Positions 23,001 to 34,555 of a DNA stretch of 64,000 bases are shown here, piece after piece. Position numbers and translations under genes: made by a program. The notes under the pieces are model-generated. The model did not search any database and was not told where the DNA came from. It saw nothing but the letters and a program-made list of their open reading frames with translations. This stretch comes from Tetraselmis striata. Lineage: Eukaryota > Chlorophyta > Chlorodendrophyceae > Chlorodendrales > Chlorodendraceae. How positions within the stretch are numbered: the first letter of the stretch is position 1; the number at the start of each line of letters is the position of its first letter. The stretch covers positions 155,167 to 219,166 of the forward strand of contig VCJN01001790.1 of assembly GCA_006384855.1 (NCBI GenBank), given 5' to 3'.

Positions 23001-25268
23001 CCAACCAATAATGATTTTTTGTGCACCTTTGCGTCGCAGTTTTTGTGCTATATTCGTTCCGTATTCTGAATTATTTCTCCGCTTGAATAGTGGTTCCCTC
23101 TTTGCGGGGGTTCGAAAACGTCGAATTTATCACGGACCGTTTGTGTTTGCATGGGGCGGAAGGCCACTCCCAATCGAGGTTCGCCAGGGTGTCGTCGCTA
23201 ATGGGAGCGGATTGGGGCCGCATTCCCATGTGTCCGCATAAGGCATGGACAGATTCACGCCCCACAGCGAGTCCTGCATGTGTACCGTACAGACAGCAAT
23301 CCCTGGACAGACAGCAACCCCTGGAGTATGCAGAAAATATACCAAAACTGAAAAGTTTGCTGGCACCCAGACACGGTCGAGACGGAACTGCGAGAGGGGG
23401 AAAGACCAGTGCAATGCGGGGGGAGGGTTACCTTGAAGGTTGCTCACCGCGGCTGGTGAGGGGGGGGAGGGAGGAGGAGAGGGAGGAGGAAAGGGGGGAG
23501 GAGAACGGGGCGGGGTAGGAGGAGGAATGGGGGGAGGAGATGGCGGCGGTGAGGGTGGGGGTGGGGGTGGGGGCGGTGGATGGCTGGACTGCGAGGGTGA
23601 GCCCGATGGCATGGGTGAGGGTGTTGGGGATGGTGATGGTGGGGGGGAGGACGGTGGCGGGGATGGAGGTCGTAGGGAGGGTGGAGGAGATGGCGAAGGG
23701 GGAGGGGGAGGTGATGGCGGAGGGGGAGGGGGGGGTGATGGCGGGGGGGGAGAGGGAGGTGGAGGAGATGGTGGAGGAGGGGAGGGTGGTGGAGACGGCG
23801 GTGGCAAAGAGGGGGGTGATGGTGGTGGCAAGGGGGGAGGTGAGGGGGAAGGTGGGGGGGGTGATGGCGGTGGTGAGGGGGGAGGTGAAGGCGGAGGGCT
23901 GGGAGGTGGGACCGCTGTGCTGGGTAGTGGGGGGGGCGGAGAGGGTGGCTTCATTGCCAGCACCGCCGGCTCCCCAAGGTCCACTGCGGGCAGGTCGTCG
24001 CCCAAGTGGGAGGCGAGAACTCCCCGGCTCGTGCGGTCGCCGAGGCCGAGCTCGCCGTTCGAGTTGCGCCCCCAGCACTTGAGACTGCCATCGTCCAGCA
24101 CGGCGCACATCGCGTACCCGTGTGGGCCCGTCGCAGCGCTCACCACGTGTCGCCCGGTGCCCAGATTGATCGGCGGAACTTGCTCCGCCTTGATCTGCGG
24201 GATGTTGTAGTCCCCCGTGCGGCCGATGCCCATTTCTCCATGGTTGTTGTTGCCCCAGCAGCGCAGCTCCCCGGTGACATGGAGCAAGCACGACAGCAGG
24301 CGTCCCGCGTAGATGGCAGCGATTGGCACGCCGTCAAACTCGATATCCTGCAGCGCGTCGCCCATGTCGCCAGGGACCAGACCCACGTCACGGGCTGTTC
24401 CTGCGGCCGGCGGGTAACCTGTCTGCCCATCGCGGTCATACCCCCAGCACTTCACGCTCGTGCCGCTTTCCATCAGCGCGCAGCAGTGCTCGTACCCGCA
24501 GGCAATCTGGCGCGCCGAGCGCCCAGTACCGAGGTTGACGGGGGGCATCGTGTCGATGCTGGACCGCCGGTGAGCGCTGTTGCCCTGCCCCAGAGTCCCC
24601 ATTGTGTTGCGCCCCCAACACTTCACAGAGCCGTCATCCAGCAACGCGCAGGAGGAGAGCGCTCCCATGGCCAACTGAACAGCTCGCCGGCCGGCGCCTA
24701 GGCCGATAGTGCGCTGGCTGTCCATGTTGGTAGAGTAGCCGCCACCTGCGGTCTGGCCCCAGGCGTTGTACCCCCGGCACTTGAGTGCGTCGTTGTCAAG
24801 CACAAAGCAGTCGTGGTTCCCGCCCGCCTCCACCATCTTGAAGCTGCGCCCAGAGCCTGGGTTCAGGGCTGTGGGCGCATAGCTGTAGCCTCTGCCCCAG
24901 CATATGACGCCGCCAGCGGAGGTGAGGACGCATGCGTGACCGCCGTTGTGGTCGCCCCCGCAGGTTACGTATATGGGGATTACGTCCGCCCCCGCGCCTG
25001 CCTGCTCCAGGGGCACCACGCCAAGGCTGCTACCCATGTGCACAGAAGAGGTGCCCCTGTCGCGAGTGTCACCGTGGCCTGTCTGGTAGGATCTGCCCCA
25101 TCCCCAGCACTTGACGCTGTCATCATGCAGGATGGCGCAGAAGAACTGCGACCCCTGGCACACTTGCTTCACACCTGGTCCACATCGGCATGCGAGGAGG
25201 GCGGCAAAAGTAAGGAACAGCACGCGGTGGAGCCGTTCAATGCTCCAGAAAACTACCAGACAGGCCAC
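8067..25268 (-). CDS. giant multidomain receptor-like membrane protein (RCC1 propeller, Pro hinge, LRR, Calx-beta, cadherin/VCBS, GCC2/GCC3, multi-TM)
   Basis: Eleven exons join in one frame: 25268-23432, 22900-22756, 22454-22380, 22229-22158, 21654-21583, 21157-21101, 20186-20068, 19231-17361, 17275-16214, 15531-13174, 10553-8067. They sum to 10,155 bases, 3,384 residues. Order: signal peptide (about 1-28); seven RCC1-type blades (C..L.D.S.KCWG..N..G, about 30-430); PPSPP hinge (about 450-605); LRRNT (DMAVLLSFRQDQV ... WAGVTC); plant-type LRRs, one per exon; Calx-beta repeats (VVEAVDDALVEGTH and others, about 790-1350); cadherin/VCBS-like repeats (TASDPDGDAVTFSV, about 1420-2150); Cys-rich CPPGTF-type GCC2/GCC3 module (about 2210-2400); about nine hydrophobic segments (about 2405-2800); and a Ser-rich cytoplasmic tail with a CTG-coded poly-Ser (9403-9427). 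The plan resembles algal ephrin-receptor-like surface proteins, but I know no described protein with this full order. It could be two or more genes; phase agreement at all ten junctions argues for one. Ligand and function are unknown. Confidence 0.68.
10695..11640. repeat. 276-bp tandem array with telomere-type heptamers in the last intron
   Basis: Units start at 10695, 10971, 11247 and 11528 with CCTCCCGGTCAGACTAG or a close variant, giving spacings of 276, 276 and 281. Each of the first three carries GGGTTTAGGGTTTAGGG (near 10800, 11077 and 11355), plus AT-rich ATTATT tracts. The last copy is partial and lacks the heptamers. The array lies inside the 2.6-kb intron 10554-13173 of the giant gene. 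Small identical 61-residue ORFs at 10900 and 11176 come from the repeat and are not genes. Confidence 0.92.
12387..12602. repeat. AACAT pentanucleotide microsatellite
   Basis: About 40 tandem copies of ATAAC/AACAT, with imperfect copies at the left edge. It lies in the same intron as the 276-bp array. Because the period is five, all three frames of the minus strand stay open, which gives false ORFs. Confidence 0.97.
21731..21757. repeat. interstitial CCCTAAA telomere-type repeat
   Basis: CCCTAAACCTAAACCCTAAA followed by another CCCTAAA, inside the intron between LRR exons 22229-22158 and 21654-21583. It is the plant/green-algal telomere heptamer with one short unit. Confidence 0.85.
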
Positions 25269-27302
25269 CAGGCACCTCGCCTGGATTTAACGTAAAAGAT
25301 GACCCGCCTCGAATGTTGCATTGATGGTCATTGGCGGGACAGGTTCACAAGGACGTGTTTCTAGATAATATACATAATACGGCGCTGTCCTGTCAGGCGT
25401 GAGCTTGCCGCATGTGCATCAGAGGCGGCACTCACCCGTGACGGGACACACCCCCGCCAGCAACGCTGCGGCGGCTATCAGGAGCACAAGCACCGACGTA
25501 CGCAGCTCGCCACTCATGGCTGTTCGATGCACAGACACCGCGCCGCTCTGTCACTGGGAAGCCGCCACTCTGCGCCTGGGCTCGACGGTTCCTGCATGGA
25601 GGTTCGTCCGCCGGCACCGTACTCAGCGAGGAGGGCAGTACCGGTACTTTCTCGCCGTAGTTGCGAAAACTGCGCGCAGCAGCCGGTGTGTAAATAAATC
25701 CTATATTTACACGAAAGTACGAGGCATACATAGGTAGGTTCTGGTGTGAATTACAAAAAGGGCAGTTCCCTAGAATTAGAAAATTAGGTAGGTTCTGGTA
25801 CGGGGGTGGGTACAGGGTAGCGGCAGGATTCCAGCAGGGGTACGGTACGGGTACGTCGATACCCTGCGCAGTAGCGGTAGTCGCACATACATGCACGCAG
25901 TCCTGGTAAAGTACAGTAATTTCGCCCCGCGTCATCAGCGGTCCTGTATCCCGATGCTGCTCACATGAGGAGCATATCGTCTCCTTAGTCATATTTATAA
26001 GAGCGCGGGCGGGAATGTGCTCACTGCTCAGCCGCCCGCGTGCGAAGCACGCGACTCCTCCGTCTTGCCTGCTGGGAAAAAACAGCGCCCAAGAAACTAA
26101 CTTAGGGCGCGCAATGACATGCATAAATAAATTAATTAATTAATCCAGCGAAGCGCGTTGTTAGCGCTGTTCGATCAGCACGCTTCGCTGTAATGCTGTA
26201 CTATTGCCACACGGCTACCCGCCGCCCGGATGCGAGCACCCTGTGTCTGTCGTGCATCGGGGCGGTAATTGGCAGCCGAAAAAGCTCTTATCTACTGTGA
26301 TGTGCAACTAAATACTATGATCCACCCACCTTTCTTTCTTTCTTTCTTCGTGGTCAATCCGTTCAGGCACTTCGAAACTTTGTCGCCGGCCAACCTGCTG
26401 AGTTCCGCCGTCACCTGTCGCGCACACGGCGGGGGCTATTGCAGCGGGTCTCGGCTTGCGTGCATGGTACCTTGGGCGGCATTCTCTCTGCCGGTGTGCA
26501 GATGGCCAAGTCTGATGCGTGTGCTCGTGCCCACTCTGCGTCTTCTCATGTTACTGCTTCCACCCCGCAGTCGATGTAGAGGACCTTTATGATTGCCTTT
26601 TATTTTGGTGATTTCCGATATCTGTTTCTGCTGCTAGCTCATGTACTGTAATTAAATCCACCCACCTACCCTGCCCCGATCATTCATTACACAGCCGTAC
26701 GGTATGAAGGCTTGAATCCAACGGTGAGCCCCATCTCGACGCGACGCCTTTATTGTCCCGCCCCGGGTCATACGAGTACTGGTTTGGATTACAAAAGCGT
26801 AAGCAACAAGAAACTACCGCGTAGTACAACGTTACCGGCAACTTCAATAAAGCTGCCTGAAGCCCACACGAGAATGAGCACCGCCTCCGTCTTCATGTCT
26901 CGAGTCTTGTGGAGTTGGCGGTGCGACCCACACCGCTGCGCGCAGGCGCGCATACGAAGTCATCACCGTGAAATGCGGACCGACGGGCGAAGATAGGTAC
27001 ATGATTGTACGAGTCGCTTCCCCGCGATCCATCAGCAAACCGTCCAGGGTGGTTGCGTTGAAGTAGCCCCTGGAGGTATTCAGTTCAGGCTGAACTGAAT
27101 TCAGCCCGAATTCGGCTGAACCGACTTCAGCCCGAATTCAGGCCCTGAATGCAACCTGAAGTCTGTTCAGTTCAGGTATGCAGGTCTTCAGGCTAAATTC
27201 AGACCCGAAGACCGCCCTCCCCCGCCCCCCTCCGCCCCCGCAACCACCCACCGCAAGCAGTCGCCGTAAGCAGTCCCCGCAAGCAGTCGGGAATGGGACA
27301 AG
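25269..27302. other. 5' region of the giant gene and non-genic sequence
   Basis: No supported gene. The first few hundred bases form the probable promoter and leader of the minus-strand gene starting at 25268. The rest includes a TTTC tetranucleotide stretch near 26331-26350 and scattered short ORFs without recognisable domains. A palindrome-rich stretch at 27070-27200 is listed separately. Confidence 0.45.
27070..27200. repeat. palindrome-rich TTCAGGCTGAA cluster
   Basis: Short overlapping palindromes built from CTGAA/TTCAG (TTCAGGCTGAACTGAATTCAG, GAATTCGGCTGAA and variants) fill about 130 bases. It sits just left of the 27.3-33.0 kb inverted-repeat element. Confidence 0.7.
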
Positions 27303-28161
27303 ATTATAGCGTAAACGGTAGAGGCCACTATACTTCACTTATGACTCACTGAAAATGGGACAATTTACTAGCTTTAAACCCTGTGCAGGTTTTTAGGGTT
27401 CGCGTGTACTGAGGTTTGTGGCGTGGCAAGTACATGATCACTTGGTGGCGGCGGAACGAGGCAGAGGCGGCGGGTCGAGGCAGGTTCTCCGAAGGTAGGT
27501 AGGTAGGTAGGTTGCCGCGAAGTCGAGGCAGTTCTCCGCCTCCCACACCTGTCTAACAGTTCTCGCTGAAACAAGTAGGAAGTAGGGCTGCGGGGTCAGT
27601 ATGGGTTCCCCCTTGCGGGCTATACACGAACTTCGCGCTGCACTTGGGGAGGTGCGGGAACTCATTCAAGATCATGAGGGAATGTTGAGTAGGGAAGTTC
27701 TCGAGATGGCAACAAGTTGTATCGGGTCTGCCGTCGGGTATGCCCGTCTCCTCGCGTGGGGCAGCCTTGCGTGATGTTGCGACCTTGGAAGAGTCGTTAA
27801 GGGGGGGGTGGCCAGCGCCCCCCTGCGTCTTTGGCCGAAGTAGTGGCGTCTGAAGAGGGTGCCGCAGGCAGCCCCGGTATGCAAGGCAGCGCTAAGCGTT
27901 CCGACACGGCAGTTGCAGGCAGGGGCCCCACGGCCCACCCCGGCTGGGGCTGAGGTACAACCACACCATATCGGTCACTGGCTTCCTGCCGAAGACGGCC
28001 ACACTGAATATGCCGACTACAAAGCGGTCAAGTCGGTAATCTCAGGCCTCTCTACTAATTGGCGGTTCTTGTATGCCTCGGCGGCTACAAAGGTATGCCC
28101 CTCCTCAAACAATTTCCGCGTGCAGGTAGCAGTCACCTGCGGTTGAACCAACGGATACATT

Positions 28162-29100
28162 GCAGCAAGGCCGCCCACCTTGCGACTGGCGTCGCTTCTT
28201 TCGAGGCCGGTTGCGACTATGCGGCAGCAAGGCGAGGGGGTACGTCGCTCGTGCAGCTAGCAGTCGGGGGGATGTGGGTAGGTTGAACGCGCGATGGCGA
28301 CATAAGTAGCAAGCCATAAAAATGCAAAGGTGGACAACAACATTATGTCGCAGCAAGGCCGACCACCTTGGCGACGTGTGTCGCTTCTTTTGACGGCGGC
28401 TGCGACTCGTTGGCGGCGGGCGAGGAGATGCGTCGCTTGTGCCAGCTTTTGCACTCGGGGGCTGTGGGTCGAATGTGCGATGGCGACATTATAATTAGCA
28501 AGCCGAAAACTGAAACAACCCAGCATAGCCTTACCTCGCAGAAAGGCCGCCCACCTTGGCGACTCGCGGCGCCTCTTGCAAGCCGGCTGCGACTCGTCGG
28601 TAGCAAGGCGAAGGGGGTGCGTCGCTTGTGCCACGCTTTGCACTCGGGGGCTGTGGGTGGAACGTGCGATGGCGACATAATTAGCCAGTCGAAAACTAAA
28701 ACAGCCTAGCATAGCCTTACATCGAAGCAAGGCCGCCCACCGTGGCGACTGGCGTCGCTTCATTTGAGGCCGGCTGCGACTCGTCGGCAGCAAGGCAAGG
28801 GGGTGCGTCGCTCGTGCTTTGCAATCGGGGGCTGTGGGTCGAACGCGCGATGGCGACATAATTAGCAAGCCGAAAACAACAGAAGCCCAGGACAGCAACA
28901 TTACATCGCAGCAAGGCCGCCCACCTTGGCGACTGGCGTTGCTGCTTTTGAGGCCGGTTGCAACTCGTCGGCAGCGGGGGCAGGGAGTGCGTTGCTCGTG
29001 CTAGTTTTTGGAGTCGGGGGCTGTCAGTCGAACGTGTAATGGCGACAAAATTAGCAAGCCGTATAAAAATGCAAAGGTGCACCACACTACCACAGCATTA
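28162..29100. repeat. five-copy ~187-bp satellite
   Basis: Units begin with GCAGCAAGGCCGCCCACC or variants near 28162, 28350, 28538, 28725 and 28908. Each contains a GACTCGTCGGCAGCAAGG-like block and a GGGGGCTGTGGGTCGAACGT-like block. Copies differ by several percent, so the array is not recent. The ORFs through it repeat with the same period and are not treated as genes. Confidence 0.9.
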
Positions 29101-29567
29101 TATTACATCACAGCACGGCCACAACCTCCCCCCCCCCCCCGCCCCCCGCCCTCCATCCCGCCTATTCCACAGCTCTTACCGTGAGCATGGTGGTTGTCGC
29201 GCCTTTACCAGCCTCCGAGCCGCTGGCATCCGGCACGCCCCCACCCCCGCCTAATGCGAGCGCAAGTCCACAGGGTGTGGCTGCCGACGCGCCGGCTCCC
29301 TGCCCGCCGCTCTCCCCAGCCTGGCTATCGCTATGCGTAGGCCAGCCCTCGCCCGCATCGCCAGCGACAGCCAATCTCGGCGACATGTATGCCGCTGGCG
29401 GGCCCTGCCCCTGACCCGCCACTGACTGCGTATCGGCCCGGCTAGGTCCAACGGCAAGGGCCGCCACGCGACGAGAGCGTTGGGTGGGGGCACGTCGAGC
29501 AGACGCAGCCCTTGGTCGAGCGGGTCGGGCGGACCGGCTGGCAGACTCTCGAGAGGGTGGCTGCGTG

Positions 29568-29603
<36 letters not shown>

Positions 29604-30377
29604 CTGCTAGGCACCTCCATCGCGATGGGACCTACCCCAGCCTGCATGGCAGTAACCGATAGCGTGAGCTGCAAGTCTCTTTAGCTGCCTACTCACCAGC
29701 CGTGCAAACCTACGCCGAAGGTAGGCGGAGTCCATTCATGTCACGGATCCGGGCGTTCGCGCCTTTTTGTGTAAGTTAAGACCCTGCATGCATGTGTCGC
29801 GTGGGATCCTTTCCTATGAATAGTCGCTAACTGTCTGCCACGGCCCGGTTTGGGTTCTGGGCAGCCTTGGCGGTGGTGGAAAGGTATACTAGTAGCGACT
29901 AGTAGTACTGCGCAGCCCCCCCTCCACGCGAGTGGGCGGGATATATAGCTGCCAAGAGAATAATTCAGAATGTTTGAAACGAGAATAATTCTAGAATGAT
30001 TCAGAATGATTCGACGTCCATTCTTTCAACATTCCAGAATCTTTCGGGGGCGCGACGCGCGCTCCCCGCCCCGCAGCCACAGGCGCCGCCCGCAACATCG
30101 CGCCGCATTAGCGGCTGCTGGCATGTCAGCGAACAGCCGATCACATGGCCGCTACACTCGGCAGGCCAGCCGCTGCCTCATAGCTCATGCGGTCGCCTAC
30201 TCGCGTCACAAGCGCTGCACAAGGGCTTTTGTTTTCCGTGCTACACTGCTAGCTAGTGCGCAGTATGGACGCGCCTATGGGCTCGCTCGCGGAAGATGCA
30301 GGGTCATATCTTTCCGCCGCGCCAGGTATGCCCTCCTCGGCTTTTCCCCTTTTACTTTCTCGCTCAGTTTTTCTCCC

Positions 30378-30419
<42 letters not shown>

Positions 30420-30671
30420 CCTTTCTCTCCCTCTCTCCCTACACCCCCCCCCTTCTCTCTCGATATCTCGCTTTATGTTTACATGTTTTTAGTGCTGCCT
30501 CTTTAAGTCGTTATGGTTGCATACTGCATACGCAAGAATGCCGACTGTGTGTGGTCCCACATGCGATGCGCCAGGCCAAGCTGAGCCACCGGCACCAGCG
30601 GCAGATCCAGAGCGTGTCGCCAATCAGGCCCTCCTGCCGACTAGCATTCCGAATCCAGACACTGTGCGCGT

Positions 30672-30917
30672 ATGTTCCTACGGAGATCACTGCCGGGTGG
30701 CCGTTGTGGTGGCCCGCAGCTCAGTAGCTGTGGAGAGCCAGGATGCATCAACTCGCTGCATCATCTTTGCCAGGGCGAGTACGAGGCCAAGTTCTCGAAA
30801 CTCTTCGCCAACTGCGACATGCGTAAGCTTTGTTTGCCTTGCCTCAAAAAGCAGGCAAAGGACAATGGACCGCTGCCGCCTCCAGGTAGGAGACGGCGCT
30901 GGCGGCGCGCCCAGTGA
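30672..30917 (+). CDS. short Cys/His-rich (zinc-finger-like) ORF next to the hAT fragment
   Basis: This ORF of 81 codons includes SCGEPGCINSLHHLCQGEYE and then CDMRKLCLPCLKKQ, a C-x4-C ... HHLC ... C-x5-C-x2-C arrangement that could bind zinc. It ends in a basic RRRRWRR stretch, after a possible splice donor at the CCAGGTAGG site (30894-30898). It may be an exon of the element's transposase or accessory protein. No start context or acceptor was established, and the rest of its gene is not evident. Confidence 0.35.
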   Translation: MFLRRSLPGGRCGGPQLSSCGEPGCINSLHHLCQGEYEAKFSKLFANCDMRKLCLPCLKKQAKDNGPLPPPGRRRRWRRAQ

Positions 30918-31199
30918 CGCGGACATTGCGGCTTCATCCCTTCTCGCCTCTGCCGTCTCACAGAGTATGTTCGTTCCCCTGATTCCTTAACGCCTTTATG
31001 CGTCGCCTGTCTCACTGTCCGTTCTCTTCAAAAATGCTGAGTATATCCACGGTATTACAGGCGCGCCAAGCCCCGCAAGGCCACTATCACAATCAAGGCC
31101 ACTAGCGCCACCAACGCGACCAACACCAGCACCGCTCGCGCCAGCACCCACTGAAGCTACACCTGGTCCAGATAATGGGGAGGGCTCGCGTCAGGGCGC

Positions 31200-32270
31200 T
31201 TGTCCATTATTGCCTCAGCGCCAGCACCATCGTTCGTACAAAACAAGGATGGCAGCGCTGTGGCAAACCGGGAGCTGTTCCTGGATGTTGTCGATACCAG
31301 GTCCAAGTGGGAGGACATGCAGTGCGCTGTGAACCTGTTGCTGCCTGTCAGCGACGCCCTGCAGTTCATCGAGGGCAACACCACGAGAGTTTCCTTCGTG
31401 TACCTCATCATGCTGCACATTGGCAACGATGTGGCACAATGGACCTCCGGAGCGCTTGATGGTGTGCTGCTGGATGGGCAAGAGCCGTTGTCTGTGAAAG
31501 CTCTCCGTGCCTTCCATGCTAGATGGGGAGCGACTGGTCGCATTCAAGCTGGGCTTTACGATGATGTTCACATGGTGGCCTATTTCCTGGATCCCTTCCT
31601 ATGCCGGCTTGTTGAAGAGCTTCCTTTGAATGCTATTGGCGCATTCCAGAAGATCTTTGGCAAGTTTTGCGATGACGTGGAACTAGCCCAGTGCGTCAAC
31701 GAGTCCATGAAGTTCCACAACGGCGATGGCGGTTATGGCATGATGAAGGACTTTGCTGAGCAGACTCACCAGCGGGAGTTTGCGCGGTTGAAGGAGAAGT
31801 ACTTGCGGGACCACAACTTGGGCAAGCTGCCTCACTGTGTGTCTGAGGCTATCATGTACTGCCAAGCTGCCATGAGCAATGGTAACTGCGCTATTACATG
31901 GTGGAAGACAATGGGCAAGACTGTGAAGTCTGCAAAGAAGTTGTCTGAGATAGCAGTCAGGGTTTTGTCGCTTGCACCTACCGCAACGCCCGTAGAGCGC
32001 ATGAACAGCATACACAAACTGATTCAAACAAAAGGGCGGGCTGCTCTAAAACATCAGCGCGTAGTGAAGCTGATGTTTTGCTATGTCAACATGCGGCTGC
32101 TTGATTCCATAGATGAGGAGATGGTAGGTATGATAGAGGATATGCTGCTCCAAGAGATGGCTGCGATGGATGCTGCTGCCGCATCTTCGAATGTTACTGG
32201 CAACGCAACCAACCGCAAGGGAGATATTGGTGATGCTGCGCTAGCCAATGTTGATGAGGGCGCGAATTGA
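31200..32270 (+). pseudogene. hAT-family transposase, C-terminal half
   Basis: An open frame of 356 codons ends at TGA 32268-32270. Its C-terminus has the hAT dimerisation region: TWWKTMGKTVKSAKKLSEIA, then APTATPVERMNSIHKL, then KGRAALKHQRVVKLMFCY and NMRLL. These match the W-W, ATxxxER, R..L and L...NL.. pattern of hAT transposases, which form cut-and-paste complexes. The middle part (WEDMQCAVNLLLPV ... FIEGNTTRVSF) resembles the segment before it. The N-terminal BED finger and first catalytic aspartates were not found in frame, and the frame begins with no ATG, so the copy is truncated or its 5' exons are unrecognised. TGTAA follows the stop by 19 bases. Confidence 0.75.
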
Positions 32271-32288
32271 TCAAATTTGGTGATTTGG

Positions 32289-32293
32289 TGTAA
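32289..32293 (+). promoter_or_regulatory. TGTAA poly(A) signal candidate after the hAT ORF
   Basis: TGTAA 19 bases after the stop codon of the hAT fragment, suggesting the element used host-type 3' processing. Confidence 0.4.
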
Positions 32294-33059
32294 TAATGTT
32301 ATTGGCTAGCTACTTGCAGCAGTAAATGTGAAGTAGGCATGCCGGCCTTCTCATCCTTCTGGCACGCATTGTTATGTGGGACGTCACATGCATGTTTTTA
32401 CGACTAAAAGCAGTTAGTATCAGCATCATCATGATCAGGATTAATATCAACAGCATAACAGGAGCAATACGGGTACTCCTGGCATTAATAATAATAATTA
32501 ATCTGACGCTGACTGAACACATAACCAACTTCATTTAATTTGCCCTCTCGATCTGCGACGATATAGCGTACGAGTAGTAGCGAGCACTGTTCCTCTGTAC
32601 GTACCTAGGTACATGAACTCGTGCACGATGAGTAGTCGATGAGGCAGTCGAGGCATGTACGACAGTACCTGTACGAGGCAGTCGCCAGGGGACGCGAGTA
32701 CAGGGCACCCGTAGATGCCCAGATATGCAGACGAAGGACGGGCGCGCGCGCACTTTTCGCCAGTGTTTAGATGTTTCAAAGATTCTCAGAATGATTCTAA
32801 GAATCATTCTAGATTTAGAATGATTGCAGAATAATTCAACCCGCTCTTTCAACATTCCGGGATTTTGGCACCTATAGCGGGATAAGGGATGGCGGCGGCG
32901 ACGGCGAGTACAGTACTTTGCGCTGTATATGTATGTCTGTAGTACATTGTTTGGCGCGTGAGCTAGTAAATTGTCCCATTTTATTCAGTGAGTCAAAAGT
33001 GAAGTATAATAGTGGCCTCTACCGTTTACGCTATAATATTGCGCTTTTCCCCAAGCAGT

Positions 33060-33540
33060 CACCGCATGATATATATATATCATATATAGAGATATACGTA
33101 TTTCATATACACAAATATATTATTATACATACATATGGATAGATAAAGATAGATATATACATACTTCATATATGCAATATATTTTCTATATGTATATATA
33201 TCTTTAAATGTATTTGTTTATATCGATATATATGCGTATATATATCTATGTACAACCCATATATGTGTGTGTATGTATGTATAAGTTATATATACATGAA
33301 TGTAAATAAATATATATCCATACATGTATAGATGATATATACATATATTCGCACATATCTATTGATGATGTACGGTCCATGAATATTTGTATAAATATGT
33401 GTATGATAAACCAATAAAACAGAAAATATAATACATTTACATATATTTGTATGTACATATGTGCATGTATAGAATGCATATTTGTATATTTGTATATATA
33501 CTTATATATATACATGTATATATAATATATATATTATTGT
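33060..33540. repeat. AT-rich low-complexity tract
   Basis: About 480 bases of ATATAT/ATAC-type sequence just right of the inverted-repeat element. Its composition is sharply unlike the GC-rich surroundings. Tyr/Ile-rich ORFs here are compositional artefacts. Confidence 0.9.
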
Positions 33541-34555
33541 TGACGAGGATTGTCGCGGTGACCTTTTTGCAAGTAACAGAATCGACATCTGCGAGTAAAC
33601 ACATCATCCATTTCATCAGAATGCGCGCTGTACTGTCGCCGGATCGATATTTCATTCTGAATGGCTGCAGCGTAGCCCATGGGTAGTAGCTGCTTTAGGC
33701 ACGGCATTCCTTCTCAGTATGCAATGTATGCTACCAAAGTTTCATTGGGCGGGGAAACCAGTACATACATGGGGATTTGCAGATAAAGCAGCATTATCGG
33801 CGGCCAGTGCGTGCAACCTGCAGGCACCCGCCAATGTGTGCTGCAGAGCCGCTTGTCCATGCAACGCCTACTTATCGAGTGCTATCTCCGGCCTGAAATA
33901 CAACCGTTCTCATCCTATTACCAATCTGCTTTGTGGGGGCAGGTGAGCAAGTAGGTTTGCGTGGACTCTCGCCCTACATGCGCATGGCTATGCACTGGGG
34001 ATTCTGCTTGATGATTCAGATGAAACGTGCAACCCCTTGCTCCGGTCCTTGGTCAGCATCTCAGGGAGCAGTGGCGCACAGTTGCAATTGCATTGTGGCT
34101 TGGTGCCACAGTAGTAGTGCGCCCGTGCATGACAGCATACTTGTGCTCGTTCAATCCCGTCAACTTCACATTGCTACACAGTATTTGTGACCTAGCAAGA
34201 CGGTAGCAGTTTCACCACTGCTAGTCCACTTCTAGCACAACGACCGTATACGTCAGCCATGCGCTGAGGGTTCATATATTGCCAACTGCCAACCCAACAC
34301 ATCATCGGAAGCAGAGCGGCCGCCCTAGGTGTACCAATGACGCTATCTCGGCAGAGGACATATGCGATGATGTTGCTTTGGAAATGCGCACAGCTCAAGG
34401 ATCCCTTGTTACCATAGAACGGGCGGAAAACAGCAAGGAGGTTCACGTGGGCACATCAATATGTGGCTACGTGCTAGGCGCTCATCATGACAGGGTGACC
34501 ATGTCGTTCTTCATCGTGGCGTCCTAGCTTCACGGAGGGCGCGTTGTCAAAGCAC
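33541..34555. other. non-genic region
   Basis: No supported gene. A short + frame ending at 34527 (AEDICDDVALEMRTAQGSLV ...) has plausible amino acid composition, but no recognised domain or splice partner. The 3' end of the Cys-rich repeat gene faces this region from the right. Confidence 0.4.

Larger units (their letters stand above)
27303..33037. mobile_element. 5.7-kb element bounded by ~70-bp inverted repeats, carrying hAT remnants
   Basis: The left arm 27303-27371 (ATTATAGCGTAAACGGTAGA onward) is repeated as its reverse complement at 32962-33037 with only a few small indels. Between the arms are a 187-bp satellite (28162-29100), a G tract (29571-29603), a Cys-rich ORF and a hAT transposase C-terminal region. 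Inside, 29956-30050 and 32770-32870 share, in direct orientation, an AATGATTC-rich segment ending in TCTTTCAACATTCC, as if a smaller unit were nested. I did not find a matching 8-bp target duplication at the outer ends, so the arms may come from separate insertions. Confidence 0.55.

Noticed and set aside
23440..24210. Gly-rich + strand ORF of 256 codons
   Set aside because: It is the antisense of the PPSPP proline hinge in the giant minus-strand gene.
30256..30727. Ser/Leu-rich ORFs near 30.3-30.7 kb
   Set aside because: They come from a CT microsatellite (about 30384-30420).
33246..33686. Tyr/Ile-rich ORFs on both strands at 33.2-33.7 kb
   Set aside because: Compositional artefacts of AT-rich low-complexity sequence.
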